Shown here piece by piece: positions 8,979 through 17,947 of a stretch of DNA of 29,578 nt. Numbering within the stretch: the stretch's first letter is position 1; every line of letters begins with the position of its first letter. The translations under genes and the position numbers were made by a program. Below the pieces are notes generated by a model, which worked only from the letters and a program-made list of their open reading frames with translations, searched no databases and was not told the DNA's origin. Origin of the DNA: an uncultured Clostridia bacterium (lineage in GTDB: Bacteria; Bacillota; Clostridia; TANB77; CAG-508); assembly GCA_934121925.1 (NCBI GenBank), contig CAKOVK010000019.1, forward strand, positions 1-29,578, read 5' to 3'.

Positions 8979-9143
8979 ATGGCTGCAAAAGGACCAAGAG
9001 AAAATATAACACTAGAATGCACAGAGTGTAAAAGAAGAACTTATACTACAAGCAAAAATAAAAGAAATAATACAGAAAGATTAGAAGTTGCTAAATATTG
9101 TAAATATTGCAATAAAAGAACAACACATAAAGAGACAAAATAG
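8979..9143 (+). CDS. rpmG: ribosomal protein bL33
   Basis: A 54-residue large-subunit protein. It is the zinc-binding (C+) form: two CxxC pairs are visible, ECTECKRR near the start and YCKYCNKR near the end. The middle RRTYTTSKNKRNNTERLEVAKYC is typical of the family. GGAGG lies about 10 bases before the ATG. In Firmicutes rpmG commonly precedes secE and nusG, as here. Confidence 0.96.
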   Translation: MAAKGPRENITLECTECKRRTYTTSKNKRNNTERLEVAKYCKYCNKRTTHKETK

Positions 9144-9167
9144 GAACTTTTTTAAGGAGGAAATAAA

Positions 9168-9512
9168 ATGGCTAAAGATGCAAAAAATAATAAGGACATA
9201 AAAAATAAAAAGCATTTTTTCAAGGATTTTAAAGCTGAATTAAAAAAAGTTATTTGGCCAACACCAAAGCAAATAGTAAATAATACTGTAGCAGTAATTA
9301 CAATTGTGTTAATAACAGCAGTAATAGTATTTGTCTTAGATTTATTTTTCGATTTACTTAATGAAAAAGGAATAAATAAATTAAAAGAAAATATTAAGAA
9401 TGAGGTTGTTGTAGACAACGTAACTAATAATACTGAAGGCGAAAATACAGTAGAACAAAACAATAGTACAGGAACAGCAGAAAACGAATCTTCAGTAGAA
9501 AATGTGCAATAA
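9168..9512 (+). CDS. secE: protein translocase subunit SecE with long acidic tail
   Basis: The small essential SecYEG subunit that clamps SecY. The conserved FKAELKKVIWPTPKQIVNNT segment leads into one membrane helix (about 44-66). At 114 residues it is longer than the usual 60-75 of Gram-positive SecE. The extra length is an Asn/Glu-rich C-terminal tail after the helix, rich in VVDNVTNNTEGEN-type low-complexity sequence. AAGGAGG precedes the ATG. It lies between rpmG and nusG in the standard order. Confidence 0.95.
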   Translation: MAKDAKNNKDIKNKKHFFKDFKAELKKVIWPTPKQIVNNTVAVITIVLITAVIVFVLDLFFDLLNEKGINKLKENIKNEVVVDNVTNNTEGENTVEQNNSTGTAENESSVENVQ

Positions 9513-9531
9513 ATAAGGAGGCTTAAAATAC

Positions 9532-10065
9532 ATGTCTCAAATAAAAGAAAATGAAGAACCAAAATGGTATGTTGTTCATACATATTCAGGTTATGAGAAC
9601 AAGGTAAAAACAGATTTAGAGAAAACAATAAAAAATAGAGAATTAGAAGATTATTTCTTTGATATAGTTGTTCCAATGGAAGAACAAATAGAAATTAAAG
9701 ATGGGAAAAGAAAAACTAATTTGAAAAAGGTTTTTCCAGGATATGTTTTAGTAAAAATGATTGTAACAGAAGAATCTTGGTACATTGTAAGAAATACAAG
9801 AGGTGTAACAGGGTTTGTAGGTTCAGGAACAGATCCAATTCCACTTACGACAGAAGAAATAAGAAACATGGGATTTGAAACAGCTGTTGTTAATGTTGAT
9901 TATGATGTTAACGATACAGTAAGAGTTGTTAATGGCCCACTTGCTTCATTTATAGGAACAGTTCAAGAAATAAATAAAGAAAAAAATAAAGTTAAAGTAT
10001 TAGTATCTATGTTTGGAAGAGAAACTCCAGTAGAACTAGAGTTTTCACAAGTAGAGAAAATATAA
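9532..10065 (+). CDS. nusG: transcription termination/antitermination factor NusG
   Basis: A 177-residue RNA polymerase-bound factor. The N-terminal NGN domain begins WYVVHTYSGYENKVKTDLE and carries FPGYVLVKM and VRNTRGVTGFVGSG. The C-terminal KOW domain holds DTVRVVNGPLASFIGTVQEI and ends VELEFSQVEKI. Length and layout are standard. An AAGGAGG site precedes the ATG, and rplK follows 29 bases later. Confidence 0.97.
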   Translation: MSQIKENEEPKWYVVHTYSGYENKVKTDLEKTIKNRELEDYFFDIVVPMEEQIEIKDGKRKTNLKKVFPGYVLVKMIVTEESWYIVRNTRGVTGFVGSGTDPIPLTTEEIRNMGFETAVVNVDYDVNDTVRVVNGPLASFIGTVQEINKEKNKVKVLVSMFGRETPVELEFSQVEKI

Positions 10066-10094
10066 AACAAATATAAAAAAGGAGATAGAGGAAA

Positions 10095-10523
10095 ATGGCA
10101 GAAAAAGAGATTACAAACGTTGTTAAATTACAAATAGAAGCTGGAAAAGCAACACCAGCACCACCAGTAGGACCAGCTTTAGGTTCAACAGGTATAAACA
10201 TTATGCAATTCACAAAAGAATTTAATGAAAAAACAGCTAATCAACCAGGTATGATAATACCAGTTGTAATAACTGTATATAAAGATAAAACTTTCTCATT
10301 TATTACAAAAGTACCACCAGTAGCAGTTTTAATTAAAAAAGCTTTAAAAATAGAAAAAGGTTCAGGAAAACCTAACAAAGATAAAGTTGCAACAATAACA
10401 AAAGCTCAAGTAGAAGAAATTGCAAAAACAAAAATGGAAGATTTAAATGCAGCTTCATTAGAAACAGCTATGAGTATGGTTATGGGAACTGCTAGATCTA
10501 TGGGTGTAGTAGTAGCAGAATAA
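10095..10523 (+). CDS. rplK: ribosomal protein uL11
   Basis: A 142-residue protein of the GTPase-associated centre, where it binds 23S rRNA. The N-terminal LQIEAGKATPAPPVGPALG and the C-terminal EDLNAASLETAMSMVMGTARSMG segments are family signatures. A GGAGA site precedes the ATG. It lies between nusG and rplA as usual. Confidence 0.97.
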   Translation: MAEKEITNVVKLQIEAGKATPAPPVGPALGSTGINIMQFTKEFNEKTANQPGMIIPVVITVYKDKTFSFITKVPPVAVLIKKALKIEKGSGKPNKDKVATITKAQVEEIAKTKMEDLNAASLETAMSMVMGTARSMGVVVAE

Positions 10524-10599
10524 ATGAAAACGGTATCAAAAAAATGATATAAATTAATTGGGAGGATGAAAATCCGTTAATACCAAAGGAGGAAATGAA
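10524..10599 (+). promoter_or_regulatory. rplK-rplA spacer with a possible L1 site
   Basis: The spacer holds AACGG near its start and CCGTT near its end, which can close a stem before the AAAGGAGG site of rplA. L1 represses its own operon by binding an mRNA stem in many bacteria, so this stem is a candidate, but the match to an L1 site is not strong. Confidence 0.25.
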
Positions 10600-11277
10600 A
10601 TGAAAAAAGGAAAAAGATATCAAGAATGCGAAAAGCTTATTGATAGAACAAAAAAGTATGATGCAAAAGAAGCATTAGATGTAATTTGCAAAATGCCAAA
10701 ACCAAAATTTGATGAAACAGTTGAATTACACGTAAAATTAGGTGTAGATGGAAAACAAGCTGATCAACAAGTTAGAGGTACAGTAGTACTTCCAAATGGT
10801 ACAGGTAAAACTCAAAGAGTATTAGTTTTTGCAAAAGGTGATAAAGCAAAAGAAGCAGAAGCAGCAGGAGCTGACTTCGTAGGAGCAGAAGAACTAGTTC
10901 CAAAAATTCAAAATGAAAACTGGTTTGATTATGATGTTATAGTTGCTACACCAGATATGATGGGTGTTATAGGAAGACTTGGAAAAATATTAGGACCTAA
11001 AGGTTTAATGCCAAACCCAAAATCAGGAACAGTAACTATGGATGTAACAAAAGCAATAAATGAAATTAAATCTGGTAAAGTTGAATATAGATTAGATAAA
11101 ACAAATATTATTCATTTAGGATTTGGAAAAGTTTCATTTGGTAGTGAAAAATTAGCAGAAAATTATGAAACAGTAATGGATGCTATTATAAAAGCAAAAC
11201 CAGCAGCAGCAAAAGGACAATATGTAAAAAGTGTTGCTATAGCTACATCAATGGGACCAAGTATATATTTATCATAG
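10600..11277 (+). CDS. rplA: ribosomal protein uL1
   Basis: A 225-residue protein of the mobile L1 stalk. The GRLGKILGPKGLMPNPKSGTV segment around the middle and KSGKVEYRLDKTNIIHLGFGKVSF are clear signatures. The AAAGGAGG site lies 7 bases before the ATG. It follows rplK and precedes the L10 leader. Confidence 0.97.
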   Translation: MKKGKRYQECEKLIDRTKKYDAKEALDVICKMPKPKFDETVELHVKLGVDGKQADQQVRGTVVLPNGTGKTQRVLVFAKGDKAKEAEAAGADFVGAEELVPKIQNENWFDYDVIVATPDMMGVIGRLGKILGPKGLMPNPKSGTVTMDVTKAINEIKSGKVEYRLDKTNIIHLGFGKVSFGSEKLAENYETVMDAIIKAKPAAAKGQYVKSVAIATSMGPSIYLS

Positions 11278-11284
11278 TATAGAA

Positions 11285-11400
11285 TATATATAATTGAACG
11301 ACCAAAGACAGTAGGCATTAATAAGTCCTACCGAGGTTATTAAAAAGAGTGTAATAAACTCTGTTAATGCCTCGAATAGGATTAACAGAGTTTTTAATTT
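11285..11400 (+). promoter_or_regulatory. L10 ribosomal protein leader with attenuator
   Basis: The AGACAGTAGG element and the CCTACCGAGG segment are typical of the L10 leader found before rplJ-rplL in Firmicutes, where L10(L12)4 binds the mRNA. Two competing pairings are visible. AGGCATTAA (11313-11321) pairs with TTAATGCCT (11364-11372) to close the leader. Alternatively AAACTCTGTTAAT (11356-11368) pairs with ATTAACAGAGTTT (11381-11393), giving a terminator before a T-rich stretch. Bound protein would favour one fold over the other. Confidence 0.85.
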
Positions 11401-11500
11401 TAAAATATATAAACCATATAATTTTTCATAACCTAATGAAAAATGAATGGTGAAGAGAGAAGAGTATAAAACTCTTCAAGTTTTGGAGGAGGTGAATCAA

Positions 11501-12007
11501 TTGGCTAGTGAAAAAATATTAGAGCAAAAGAAGAAAGAAGTATCTGAATTAGCAGCAAAAATTAAAGAAGCTAAAGTAGTTCTTTTAACAGACTATAGAG
11601 GAATAAATGTTGCTGATGTAACAGAGTTAAGAACAAAACTAAGAGCATCTGAAGTAGAATATAATGTTATAAAAAATAATATAACAAGAAGAGCTTTAGA
11701 AGAGTGCGGTGTAGAAGGATTAAATGATGCCCTATTAGGACCTACAGCAGTTATAATAGGAAACAATGATTATCTTGATGCTTGCAAAACAATTTATGAA
11801 TATGCTAAAGATAATGAATTCTATAAAATTAAAGGTGGAATAATTGATGGAAAAGTTGTAACAACAGAAGAAATAATAACACTTGCAAAATTACCATCAA
11901 GAGAAACATTACTATCTATGCTTGCTGGAGCTTTACTTGGAAATATATCAAAACTTGCAGTTGCATTAGATCAAGTTAAATTACAAAAAGCAGAAACAAA
12001 TGCTTAA
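11501..12007 (+). CDS. rplJ: ribosomal protein uL10
   Basis: The 168-residue base of the L7/L12 stalk. The protein reads MASEKILEQKKKEVSELAAKI, then VVLLTDYRGINVADVTELRTKLR and VIKNNITRRALEE, with a C-terminal helix for L12 dimers. I place the start at a TTG preceded by GGAGGTG at ideal spacing. A GTG/ATG-started longer frame would translate the leader region and is unlikely. It sits downstream of its own L10 leader. Confidence 0.95.
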   Translation: MASEKILEQKKKEVSELAAKIKEAKVVLLTDYRGINVADVTELRTKLRASEVEYNVIKNNITRRALEECGVEGLNDALLGPTAVIIGNNDYLDACKTIYEYAKDNEFYKIKGGIIDGKVVTTEEIITLAKLPSRETLLSMLAGALLGNISKLAVALDQVKLQKAETNA

Positions 12008-12166
12008 TTAAAACAATTAGGGTAGTGACCAAGCACTAAAATAAAACAAAATAAAAAGGAAAAAAGCATGAAACATATATAACTATTTACAAATAGGAGA
12101 TACAACTCCTAAAAAGTGATAGTGATAAAAAGTAAGCTTTACCCTTAAAATATAGGAGGAAATAAA
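12008..12166 (+). other. rplJ-rplL spacer
   Basis: An unusually long 159-base gap inside a normally tight gene pair. It contains a small hairpin, TAGGAG/CTCCTA, in its middle and an AGGAGG site just before rplL. I see no clear promoter or terminator. Confidence 0.4.
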
Positions 12167-12529
12167 ATGAGTAAAGAAGAAATGATTGAAGAAATCAAAA
12201 AAATGACAGTAGTAGAATTAGCTGATTTAGTAAAAGCTATAGAAGAAGAATTTGGAGTATCTGCAGTAGCAGCAGCTGCACCAGCAGCTGGAGCAGTAGC
12301 AGGAGCTGCTGAAGAAAAAACATCTTTTGATGTTGTATTAAAAGAAGCTGGAGCAAACAAAATACCAGTAATAAAAGTTGTAAGAGATGCAACAGGTTTA
12401 GGATTAAAAGAAGCTAAAGATTTAGTTGATGGAGCACCTAAAACAGTTAAAGAAGGAGTTTCTAAAGAAGAAGCTGAAGAATTAAAAGCTAAATTTGAAG
12501 AAGCTGGAGCAACAGTAGAATTAGCTTAG
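12167..12529 (+). CDS. rplL: ribosomal protein bL12 (L7/L12)
   Basis: The 120-residue stalk protein that recruits translation factors. The N-terminal dimerisation region (MVVELADLVKAIEEEFG-type) is followed by an Ala/Gly-rich hinge and the globular domain TSFDVVLKEAG, IKVVRDATGLGLKEAKDLVDGAPK, ending AGATVELA. AGGAGG precedes the ATG. A strong terminator follows. Confidence 0.97.
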   Translation: MSKEEMIEEIKKMTVVELADLVKAIEEEFGVSAVAAAAPAAGAVAGAAEEKTSFDVVLKEAGANKIPVIKVVRDATGLGLKEAKDLVDGAPKTVKEGVSKEEAEELKAKFEEAGATVELA

Positions 12530-12547
12530 TTTATAAATAATATAATG

Positions 12548-12580
12548 AAAAGATTGCAATTTGTTTTGCAATCTTTTTTT
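12548..12580 (+). terminator. intrinsic terminator after rplL
   Basis: A 12-bp perfect stem, AAAAGATTGCAA (12548-12559) with TTGCAATCTTTT (12566-12577), six-base loop, ending in a T run. It closes the ribosomal protein block. Confidence 0.93.
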
Positions 12581-12584
12581 GTAG

Positions 12585-12675
12585 TTAGACAAATTGTAAT
12601 TTGTAAAAACGATTCTAGGGACTGTCCTGAATCGTACATCACACCTCTCACATCAATTAAACAAATTCCAATCTG
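12585..12675. repeat. modular intergenic repeat, copy B
   Basis: It starts with GTTAGACAAATTGTAATTTG (left palindrome variant), holds a hairpin ACGATTC/GAATCGT (about 12609-12635) whose tip reads AGGGACTGTCCT, then a CACACCTCTCACATC stretch, and ends ACAAATTCCAATCTG. The last 30 bases (12645-12674) match 26547-26576 almost exactly. Confidence 0.6.
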
Positions 12676-12680
12676 TTTAA

Positions 12681-12708
12681 TTGCAAAATTTAAATCATAT
12701 GATATAAT
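12681..12708 (+). promoter_or_regulatory. mtnN promoter
   Basis: TTGCAA (12681-12686), a 16-base spacer and TATAAT (12703-12708), directly after the right end of the repeat. Confidence 0.65.
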
Positions 12709-12740
12709 TTACAATAAGGTTAGTATAGGGGAGTGTTAGT

Positions 12741-13418
12741 ATGGATAAATATAGAGCAATAATTACTGCGACAGAGGAAGAATTTGATGCTATAAAGAAT
12801 ATAATGAATAAAATAGAAGAGATAAGTTACTGGAATCTAACTTTTTTTAAAGGCAAAATAAATAATAAGAAGTATGTGCTAGCTAGATGTGGAGTAGGAA
12901 AAGTGAATGCTGCTAGAGTAACGCAAATTTTAACAGATAAATTTAATTTAGAATGCATAATAAATGTTGGCTCTGCAGGAGGATTAAATGATAGCTTAAA
13001 TATAGGAGATATAATTATAGGAGAAAAACTTGTTCAACATGATTTTGACATTACTGCATTTGAACATGAAAAAGGGTATATAACAGATACAGGAACTTTT
13101 TTTGAAGGAGATAAAGGATTAATACAAAGTCTAAAAAATATCAAATTGGAAAATACAAAAATTCTAACAGGAACAATAGCATCTGGAGACATTTTTTGTA
13201 CAGATCCTAAAATGAAAGAAAAGATAAAAACGAAATTTAATGCAGATTGTTGCGAAATGGAGGGCGCAGCAATTGCACAAGTGTGCTATTTAAATAAAGT
13301 TCCATTTATAGTAATAAGGTCAATTTCAGATATACCAAATGGAAAAAATCATATAGATTTTAATCAATTTATAAAATTAGCTTCGAAAAACTGTGCAGAA
13401 ATTATAAGGCAATTATAA
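12741..13418 (+). CDS. mtnN: 5'-methylthioadenosine/S-adenosylhomocysteine nucleosidase
   Basis: A 225-residue nucleosidase that splits the glycosidic bond of MTA and SAH, feeding methionine salvage and activated-methyl recycling. Key residues line up with the family: an acidic cluster TEEEFDA with Glu14, the CEMEGAAIAQV segment with Glu174, and RSISD with catalytic Asp197. The NVGSAGGLN loop is also standard. GGGGAGTG precedes the ATG. It has its own promoter after the rplL terminator. Confidence 0.95.
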   Translation: MDKYRAIITATEEEFDAIKNIMNKIEEISYWNLTFFKGKINNKKYVLARCGVGKVNAARVTQILTDKFNLECIINVGSAGGLNDSLNIGDIIIGEKLVQHDFDITAFEHEKGYITDTGTFFEGDKGLIQSLKNIKLENTKILTGTIASGDIFCTDPKMKEKIKTKFNADCCEMEGAAIAQVCYLNKVPFIVIRSISDIPNGKNHIDFNQFIKLASKNCAEIIRQL

Positions 13419-13431
13419 TAAGTACGCTTAC

Positions 13432-13460
13432 TTGACAAAAAGCCCCAATAAATATATAAT
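13432..13460 (+). promoter_or_regulatory. consensus promoter of the NlpC/P60 gene
   Basis: An exact TTGACA (13432-13437) and TATAAT (13455-13460) with a 17-base spacer. Strong expression is expected. Confidence 0.88.
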
Positions 13461-13494
13461 AATCAAGTAAAATTGTAGAGGGAGAGAGCTTTTT

Positions 13495-14805
13495 ATGAAT
13501 AAATTTAAGAAGATTTCCATTGCATTATGTGGAGGAATATTTTTATTTGGAACAATTTCTTTAGCAAGAACAGGAACAGTTAATGCACCAAACGGACTAG
13601 TTTTAAGAGAAACAGCATCAAAATCCGGTAACCCAGTAACAACTGTAAGTGATGAAGAAAAAGTAGAAATAATAGAAGAAAGCGGAGAATGGTATAAAGT
13701 AAAATATGGAAGTTATGAAGGCTATATGTTTGCAGAGTATGTAAATGCAGAAAAAGCTGAAGAAAAACCAACAGAGGAGAAAACTCCTTCAGTAGAAGAA
13801 ACTAAACCGCAAGAAGAGACTACAGAGCCAAACCAAGAAGAAACAAACAACGAAGAAAAAAGCGAATATCCTAAAAATGTAGTTTTAACTTCAAATATAG
13901 ATGTACATATTATTCCATCAGTTACATCAAAAGTAATGCTAAACATAGAAAAAGAAAAAACAATAACTATAAACTATGAATTAAATGATTGGCTAAATAT
14001 TTCATTTGAAGGAAAGCAAGGATGGGTAAGAAAATATTATATAGATACAAACAATGCCCAACCAGAAAAAACTCAAGAAAATAATAAACCAGCAGAGGAG
14101 AGTACAAAAACTACAGAGAATAAAAAGGGATATATAAATGTTAGCTCATCTGCAAATATAAGAGAGTCTGCAAGTACATCAGCCAATATAATTACTACAT
14201 TATTAAGAAACACAGAGGTAACAATTATAGGGGAAGAAGGAGACTTTTATAAAATACAATATAAAGAAATAACAGGCTATGTATCAAAATCATTAGTATC
14301 TGATAAAGCAGTAGAAGTAACTAGCAGAAGTGCTAATAAAGAAAGAACTGTTACTGAGGAGAAAACAGAACCAAAAGTAGAACAAGAAACTAATACAGAA
14401 ACTGCTAGTGCAGCTACACAAAACTCAGATGCAGGAGAAAGCGTAGTAGCATTTGCAAAAAAATATATAGGATATAAATACGTATCAGGAGGAACAACTC
14501 CAAGCACAGGATTTGATTGTACAGGATTTACATATTATGTGTATAATTCATGTGGATACTCACTTAGTAGATCTTTTTCAGCTCAAAAACAATCAGGAAC
14601 TGCTGTATCAAAAGCAGATTTGCAACCAGGAGATTTACTAATCTTTGATAATAATAGAGATGGAACAGCAGATCATGTAGGAATATACACAGGCGGAGGA
14701 TATTTTGTACATGCAGAAAACAGTAGAACTGGTGTTAAAACAGATACAGTAAGTAGCGGGCATTATAATAATTGTTACTATTCAGCAAGAAGAATAGTAA
14801 AATAA
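13495..14805 (+). CDS. secreted SH3 / NlpC-P60 cell-wall endopeptidase
   Basis: A 436-residue exported peptidoglycan hydrolase. It has a signal peptide (MNKFKKISIALCGGIFLFGTISLA), then three bacterial SH3 domains (about 27-80, 122-178, 213-268) joined by Glu/Thr-rich linkers, then a C-terminal NlpC/P60 domain from about 312. Catalytic residues are visible: Cys in GFDCTGF, His in DHVGIYTGGG and a further His in YFVHAENS. The enzyme would cut stem peptides, most likely between D-Glu and the diamino acid. GGGAGAG lies before the ATG. It may run on into comEC, which starts about 35 bases later. Confidence 0.94.
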   Translation: MNKFKKISIALCGGIFLFGTISLARTGTVNAPNGLVLRETASKSGNPVTTVSDEEKVEIIEESGEWYKVKYGSYEGYMFAEYVNAEKAEEKPTEEKTPSVEETKPQEETTEPNQEETNNEEKSEYPKNVVLTSNIDVHIIPSVTSKVMLNIEKEKTITINYELNDWLNISFEGKQGWVRKYYIDTNNAQPEKTQENNKPAEESTKTTENKKGYINVSSSANIRESASTSANIITTLLRNTEVTIIGEEGDFYKIQYKEITGYVSKSLVSDKAVEVTSRSANKERTVTEEKTEPKVEQETNTETASAATQNSDAGESVVAFAKKYIGYKYVSGGTTPSTGFDCTGFTYYVYNSCGYSLSRSFSAQKQSGTAVSKADLQPGDLLIFDNNRDGTADHVGIYTGGGYFVHAENSRTGVKTDTVSSGHYNNCYYSARRIVK

Positions 14806-14840
14806 TTGGGGGATTTTATAAGAAGCAGGAGTGATTAACA

Positions 14841-17215
14841 ATAAAACGACCTATATTATTATGTGCTATACGGATATATAATAGGAATTATTTATGGGCT
14901 ATACTTTAAAATAAGTATAGCCTTTGTTATTGCGTTTATAAGTTTGATTTATATAGTTCTTATATCTAATAAAAAAAGCAAGATTGCTAAATATCTAAAA
15001 ATAATGTTAAAACCTAGTGTTATTTACATATTTTTAATATCTATAATAATTTCAAATTATTATGTTAGATATTTAAATAATAAATACACTAAATTTTATA
15101 ATAATCCTCCAGAAATTATAAAAGGAAATGCAGTAATTATAAAAGAAGCAGAGGAAAAAGACTATAGTTACTCATATATAATAAAAATGAAAGATGGACT
15201 ATATAAAAATAAAAAATTCATTCTAAATACAAATAAGAAAAAATTATTACAGTATGGAGATTTAATAAAAATAAAAGGTGAGTATATTATTCCAAGTGAA
15301 AGCAGAAATTATAAGGGGTTCAATTATAGAGAATATTTGAAAAGTAAAAAAATATATGGATCAATTAAAAGTAGTGGAGAAATAAAGGTCATACAAAGTA
15401 ATTACATAAATCAAATTTTTATAAAATCAAATAAAGCTAGAAATATAATAATAAAAAATACAGAAAGCTTACTCCCAGGAGAAACAGGAGATTTACTTAC
15501 AGGAATATTATTAGGAGATAAACAAGAAATATCAGATGAAATAATAGAAAACTTTAAAACAAGTAATCTATCACATATGCTTGCAGTATCCGGAGCACAT
15601 ACCTCCTATATAATACTTGGAATAAGCTATATGTTAAGCAAATTACCAAAAAAATATGCTGGTATAATTACGATATTAGTTCTTGGAATATTTCTTTTTA
15701 TAACTAATTTTACTCCATCTGTTATAAGAGCCTGCATAATGGCAGGCCTTGCAATAGGGGCTAAACTTTTGTATAGAAAGTCAGATACAATAAATAATAT
15801 AGCATTAAGTGCAATGGTTATTTTAATATCAAATCCATTTTCCATATTAGATATAGGATTTCAATTGTCATATTTAGGAACTTTAGGTATTGTAATGTTT
15901 GACAAGGATATAGAAAAAATATTATCAAAAATAAAGTTAAAAAGTAAAACTATACAATTACTTATAGTAACTTTTTCTACTCAAATTCTTATAATGCCAA
16001 TTATAGCATACAGGTTTAATACAATATCATTAACATTTTTTATATCTAATTTATTTGCAAGTCCAATTCTAGGAGTAATTATAATTTTAGGATTTATAAC
16101 AATCTTTGTATCCTTAATTTCTTTTAAATTAGCTAAAATGCTAGCAATTATATTAGATGTATTTTTAAAACTGCTTATTTTAATTGCTAAATTTGTTTCT
16201 AATATTCCAATAAGTAGTCTTATAATAAAAACACCATATGTATCTAGCATTGCTTTAATTTATATTCTAGTTTTAATATTTCATTATTTATTTTCAATAT
16301 ATAACTTTAAAGGTCATTTATATAAAATCCAGATAAAAATTATAAAAAAAATAACTATTAAAAGTTTAATTAAAATAACAGCAAAATCCTTAATATTAGT
16401 AATATTGGTAAATGCAATAATAGGTATTTTTATTCAAAAAAATATGAAGATATACTTTATAGATGTTGGACAGGGAGATTCCTGTTTAATTGTAATACCG
16501 AGTAATAAAAAAATATTAATAGATGGAGGAGAAGGAAAAGTAGATATTTTACTTCCTTATTTGTTAGATAGAAGGATAAGAACCCTAGATTACGTAGTGA
16601 TTTCTCATTTCGATAGTGACCATTGCAATGGGCTACTAAAAGTAATTGAAAAGTTAAAAGTAAAAAATATTATAATTTCAGAACAAGCATATTTAAGTGA
16701 AGAGTATATAAATATTGCAAATATAATAAATAAAAAGAAAATAAAAGCAATTAAGGTAAAGCAGGGAGACAAATTAAGCATAGATAAAGATGTAAATATG
16801 GATATATTGTATCCTACAGAGAAATTAGAATATACAGATTTAAATAATAATTCTATAGTAGCCAGAATTTCATATAACCAATTTAGCATAATGTTTACAC
16901 GGAGATATAGAAAAATCAGAACAAAATATAGTAAAAGAAGTAAAACCTAATATGCTGAAAAGCACTGTATTAAAAGTTTCACATCATGGGTCAAAAACCT
17001 CAACAAATGAGGAATTTTTAAAAAGCGTTAACCCCAAGATTGCGTTAATAGGAGTAGGAGAAAACAATAAATTTGGACATCCAAATACTGAAGTAATAAA
17101 AAGAATAAATAAATACGGAGTAAAAATTTATAGAACAGATAAAATGGGAGAAATAGAATTAACAATAAATAGAAAAGGAAAAATGAAAATAAGAACAAAG
17201 CTAAATTTTCAATAA
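14841..17215 (+). CDS. comEC: ComEC DNA uptake channel, two +1 shifts at CGG, apparent ATA start
   Basis: A 790-residue channel for single-stranded DNA uptake when two C bases are skipped. The N-terminus reads xKRPILLCAI, then CGG at 14871 (skip C), then GYIIGIIYGLYF. DUF4131 follows, then the Competence domain (LLPGETGDLLTGILLGDK, LSHMLAVSGAH) with several membrane helices, and a metallo-beta-lactamase domain (FIDVGQGDSCLI, SHFDSDHCNG). At 16900 a second CGG interrupts it; skipping C gives MFTGDIE, the conserved TGD motif, and leads to SHHGSKTSTNEEFL. The KRP opening is typical of the family. The codon before it is ATA, 9 bases after AGGAG, and no ATG, GTG or TTG lies in that frame. A GTG start at 14863 would lose the N-terminus and lacks a ribosome site. 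Confidence 0.88.
14871..14874 (+). other. CGGA +1 site (ATA CGG A) at the comEC N-terminus
   Basis: In the KRPILLCAI frame the next codon is CGG. Skipping C14871 reads GGA and joins the frame of the rest of comEC exactly where a glycine is expected in the first membrane helix. Confidence 0.62.
16900..16903 (+). other. CGGA +1 site (ACA CGG A) in comEC
   Basis: In-frame CGG followed by A. Skipping C16900 supplies the glycine of the TGD motif of the metallo-beta-lactamase domain and restores the last 100 or so residues. Confidence 0.72.
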
Positions 17216-17320
17216 AGTTAAAATGCGACTAAAAATAAAGAATGCAATTGTTGCATATTTAAAAACTAATTAAAAGTATATTTAGGCTAAATTTTGGAAA
17301 TGCTAAGAATGGTGATAAAT

Positions 17321-17917
17321 ATGAAAAAATATACAGTTATTATTGTGATTAGCATTGGAATTATATTAGGTTTTTTTACAGGGCTATATTTATATAAAAT
17401 AAAACAAGTAGATAGACAAAACGATACAGAAAAAATTGCAAAATTAATAGAGGATGAATGTACAAAAGCAGCAGAATTAAAAAATAATAATGAACTAGTA
17501 CAAACAAACTCAGAAACAGAAAAGACTTCTCCTAATTGTGTTCTGACTTTGAAAATATATTATAATATATGTGGCCATTTAATAGAAAAAAAGGAAAATA
17601 TAAAAGAAGCGGAAGTAAATTTAACAGAAGCAGAATTAAAAGAAAAATTTAGTGATTGGGAAATACAAAAATTTACTCCGACAGAGATAGTATTATATAA
17701 AGAATTGAATGAGTTTTGTAATGAGCATTATTTGCTAAAAGAAAAAGATGGAGAAATAGCAATATTTAAATTAGATCAAAATAATAATCAGACTTTTCTA
17801 GAAAAAACAGATATATCAACAGAGTACCTAACTGAAAAGGACTTAGAAAACATAAAAAGAGGGATTATAATATATAGCAAGAAAGAATTAAATAAAACAA
17901 TAGAGGATTTTGAATAA
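17321..17917 (+). CDS. membrane-anchored BofC C-terminal domain-like protein
   Basis: A protein of about 198 residues with an N-terminal membrane helix (VIIVISIGIILGFFTGLYLY) and an external part. The last 70 residues (HYLLKEKDGEIAIFKLD, LEKTDISTEYLTEKDLENIKRGIIIYSKKELNKTIEDF) follow the pattern of the BofC C-terminal domain. In Bacillus, BofC regulates SpoIVB signalling in sporulation, but such domains also occur in other clostridial membrane proteins, so a sporulation role is only a possibility. I prefer the ATG at 17321, which has GGTGA 5 bases before it, over 17294. Confidence 0.68.
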   Translation: MKKYTVIIVISIGIILGFFTGLYLYKIKQVDRQNDTEKIAKLIEDECTKAAELKNNNELVQTNSETEKTSPNCVLTLKIYYNICGHLIEKKENIKEAEVNLTEAELKEKFSDWEIQKFTPTEIVLYKELNEFCNEHYLLKEKDGEIAIFKLDQNNNQTFLEKTDISTEYLTEKDLENIKRGIIIYSKKELNKTIEDFE

Positions 17918-17947
17918 AAAAACAGATGCTTAAGCACCTGTTTTTTT
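17915..17947. terminator. bidirectional terminator between the BofC-like gene and pgsA
   Basis: The stem AACAGATGCTT/AAGCACCTGTT (11 bp, one mismatch) is flanked by an A run on the left and a T run on the right, so it works on both strands. The pgsA stop codon lies inside the stem. Confidence 0.88.

Noticed and set aside
12145..12360. Ala/Ser-rich open frame antisense to rplL
   Set aside because: A shadow of the Ala-rich hinge of rplL, with no ribosome site.
12545..12739. 64-residue open frame after rplL
   Set aside because: It starts inside the rplL terminator and runs through repeat copy B and the mtnN promoter; no ribosome site.
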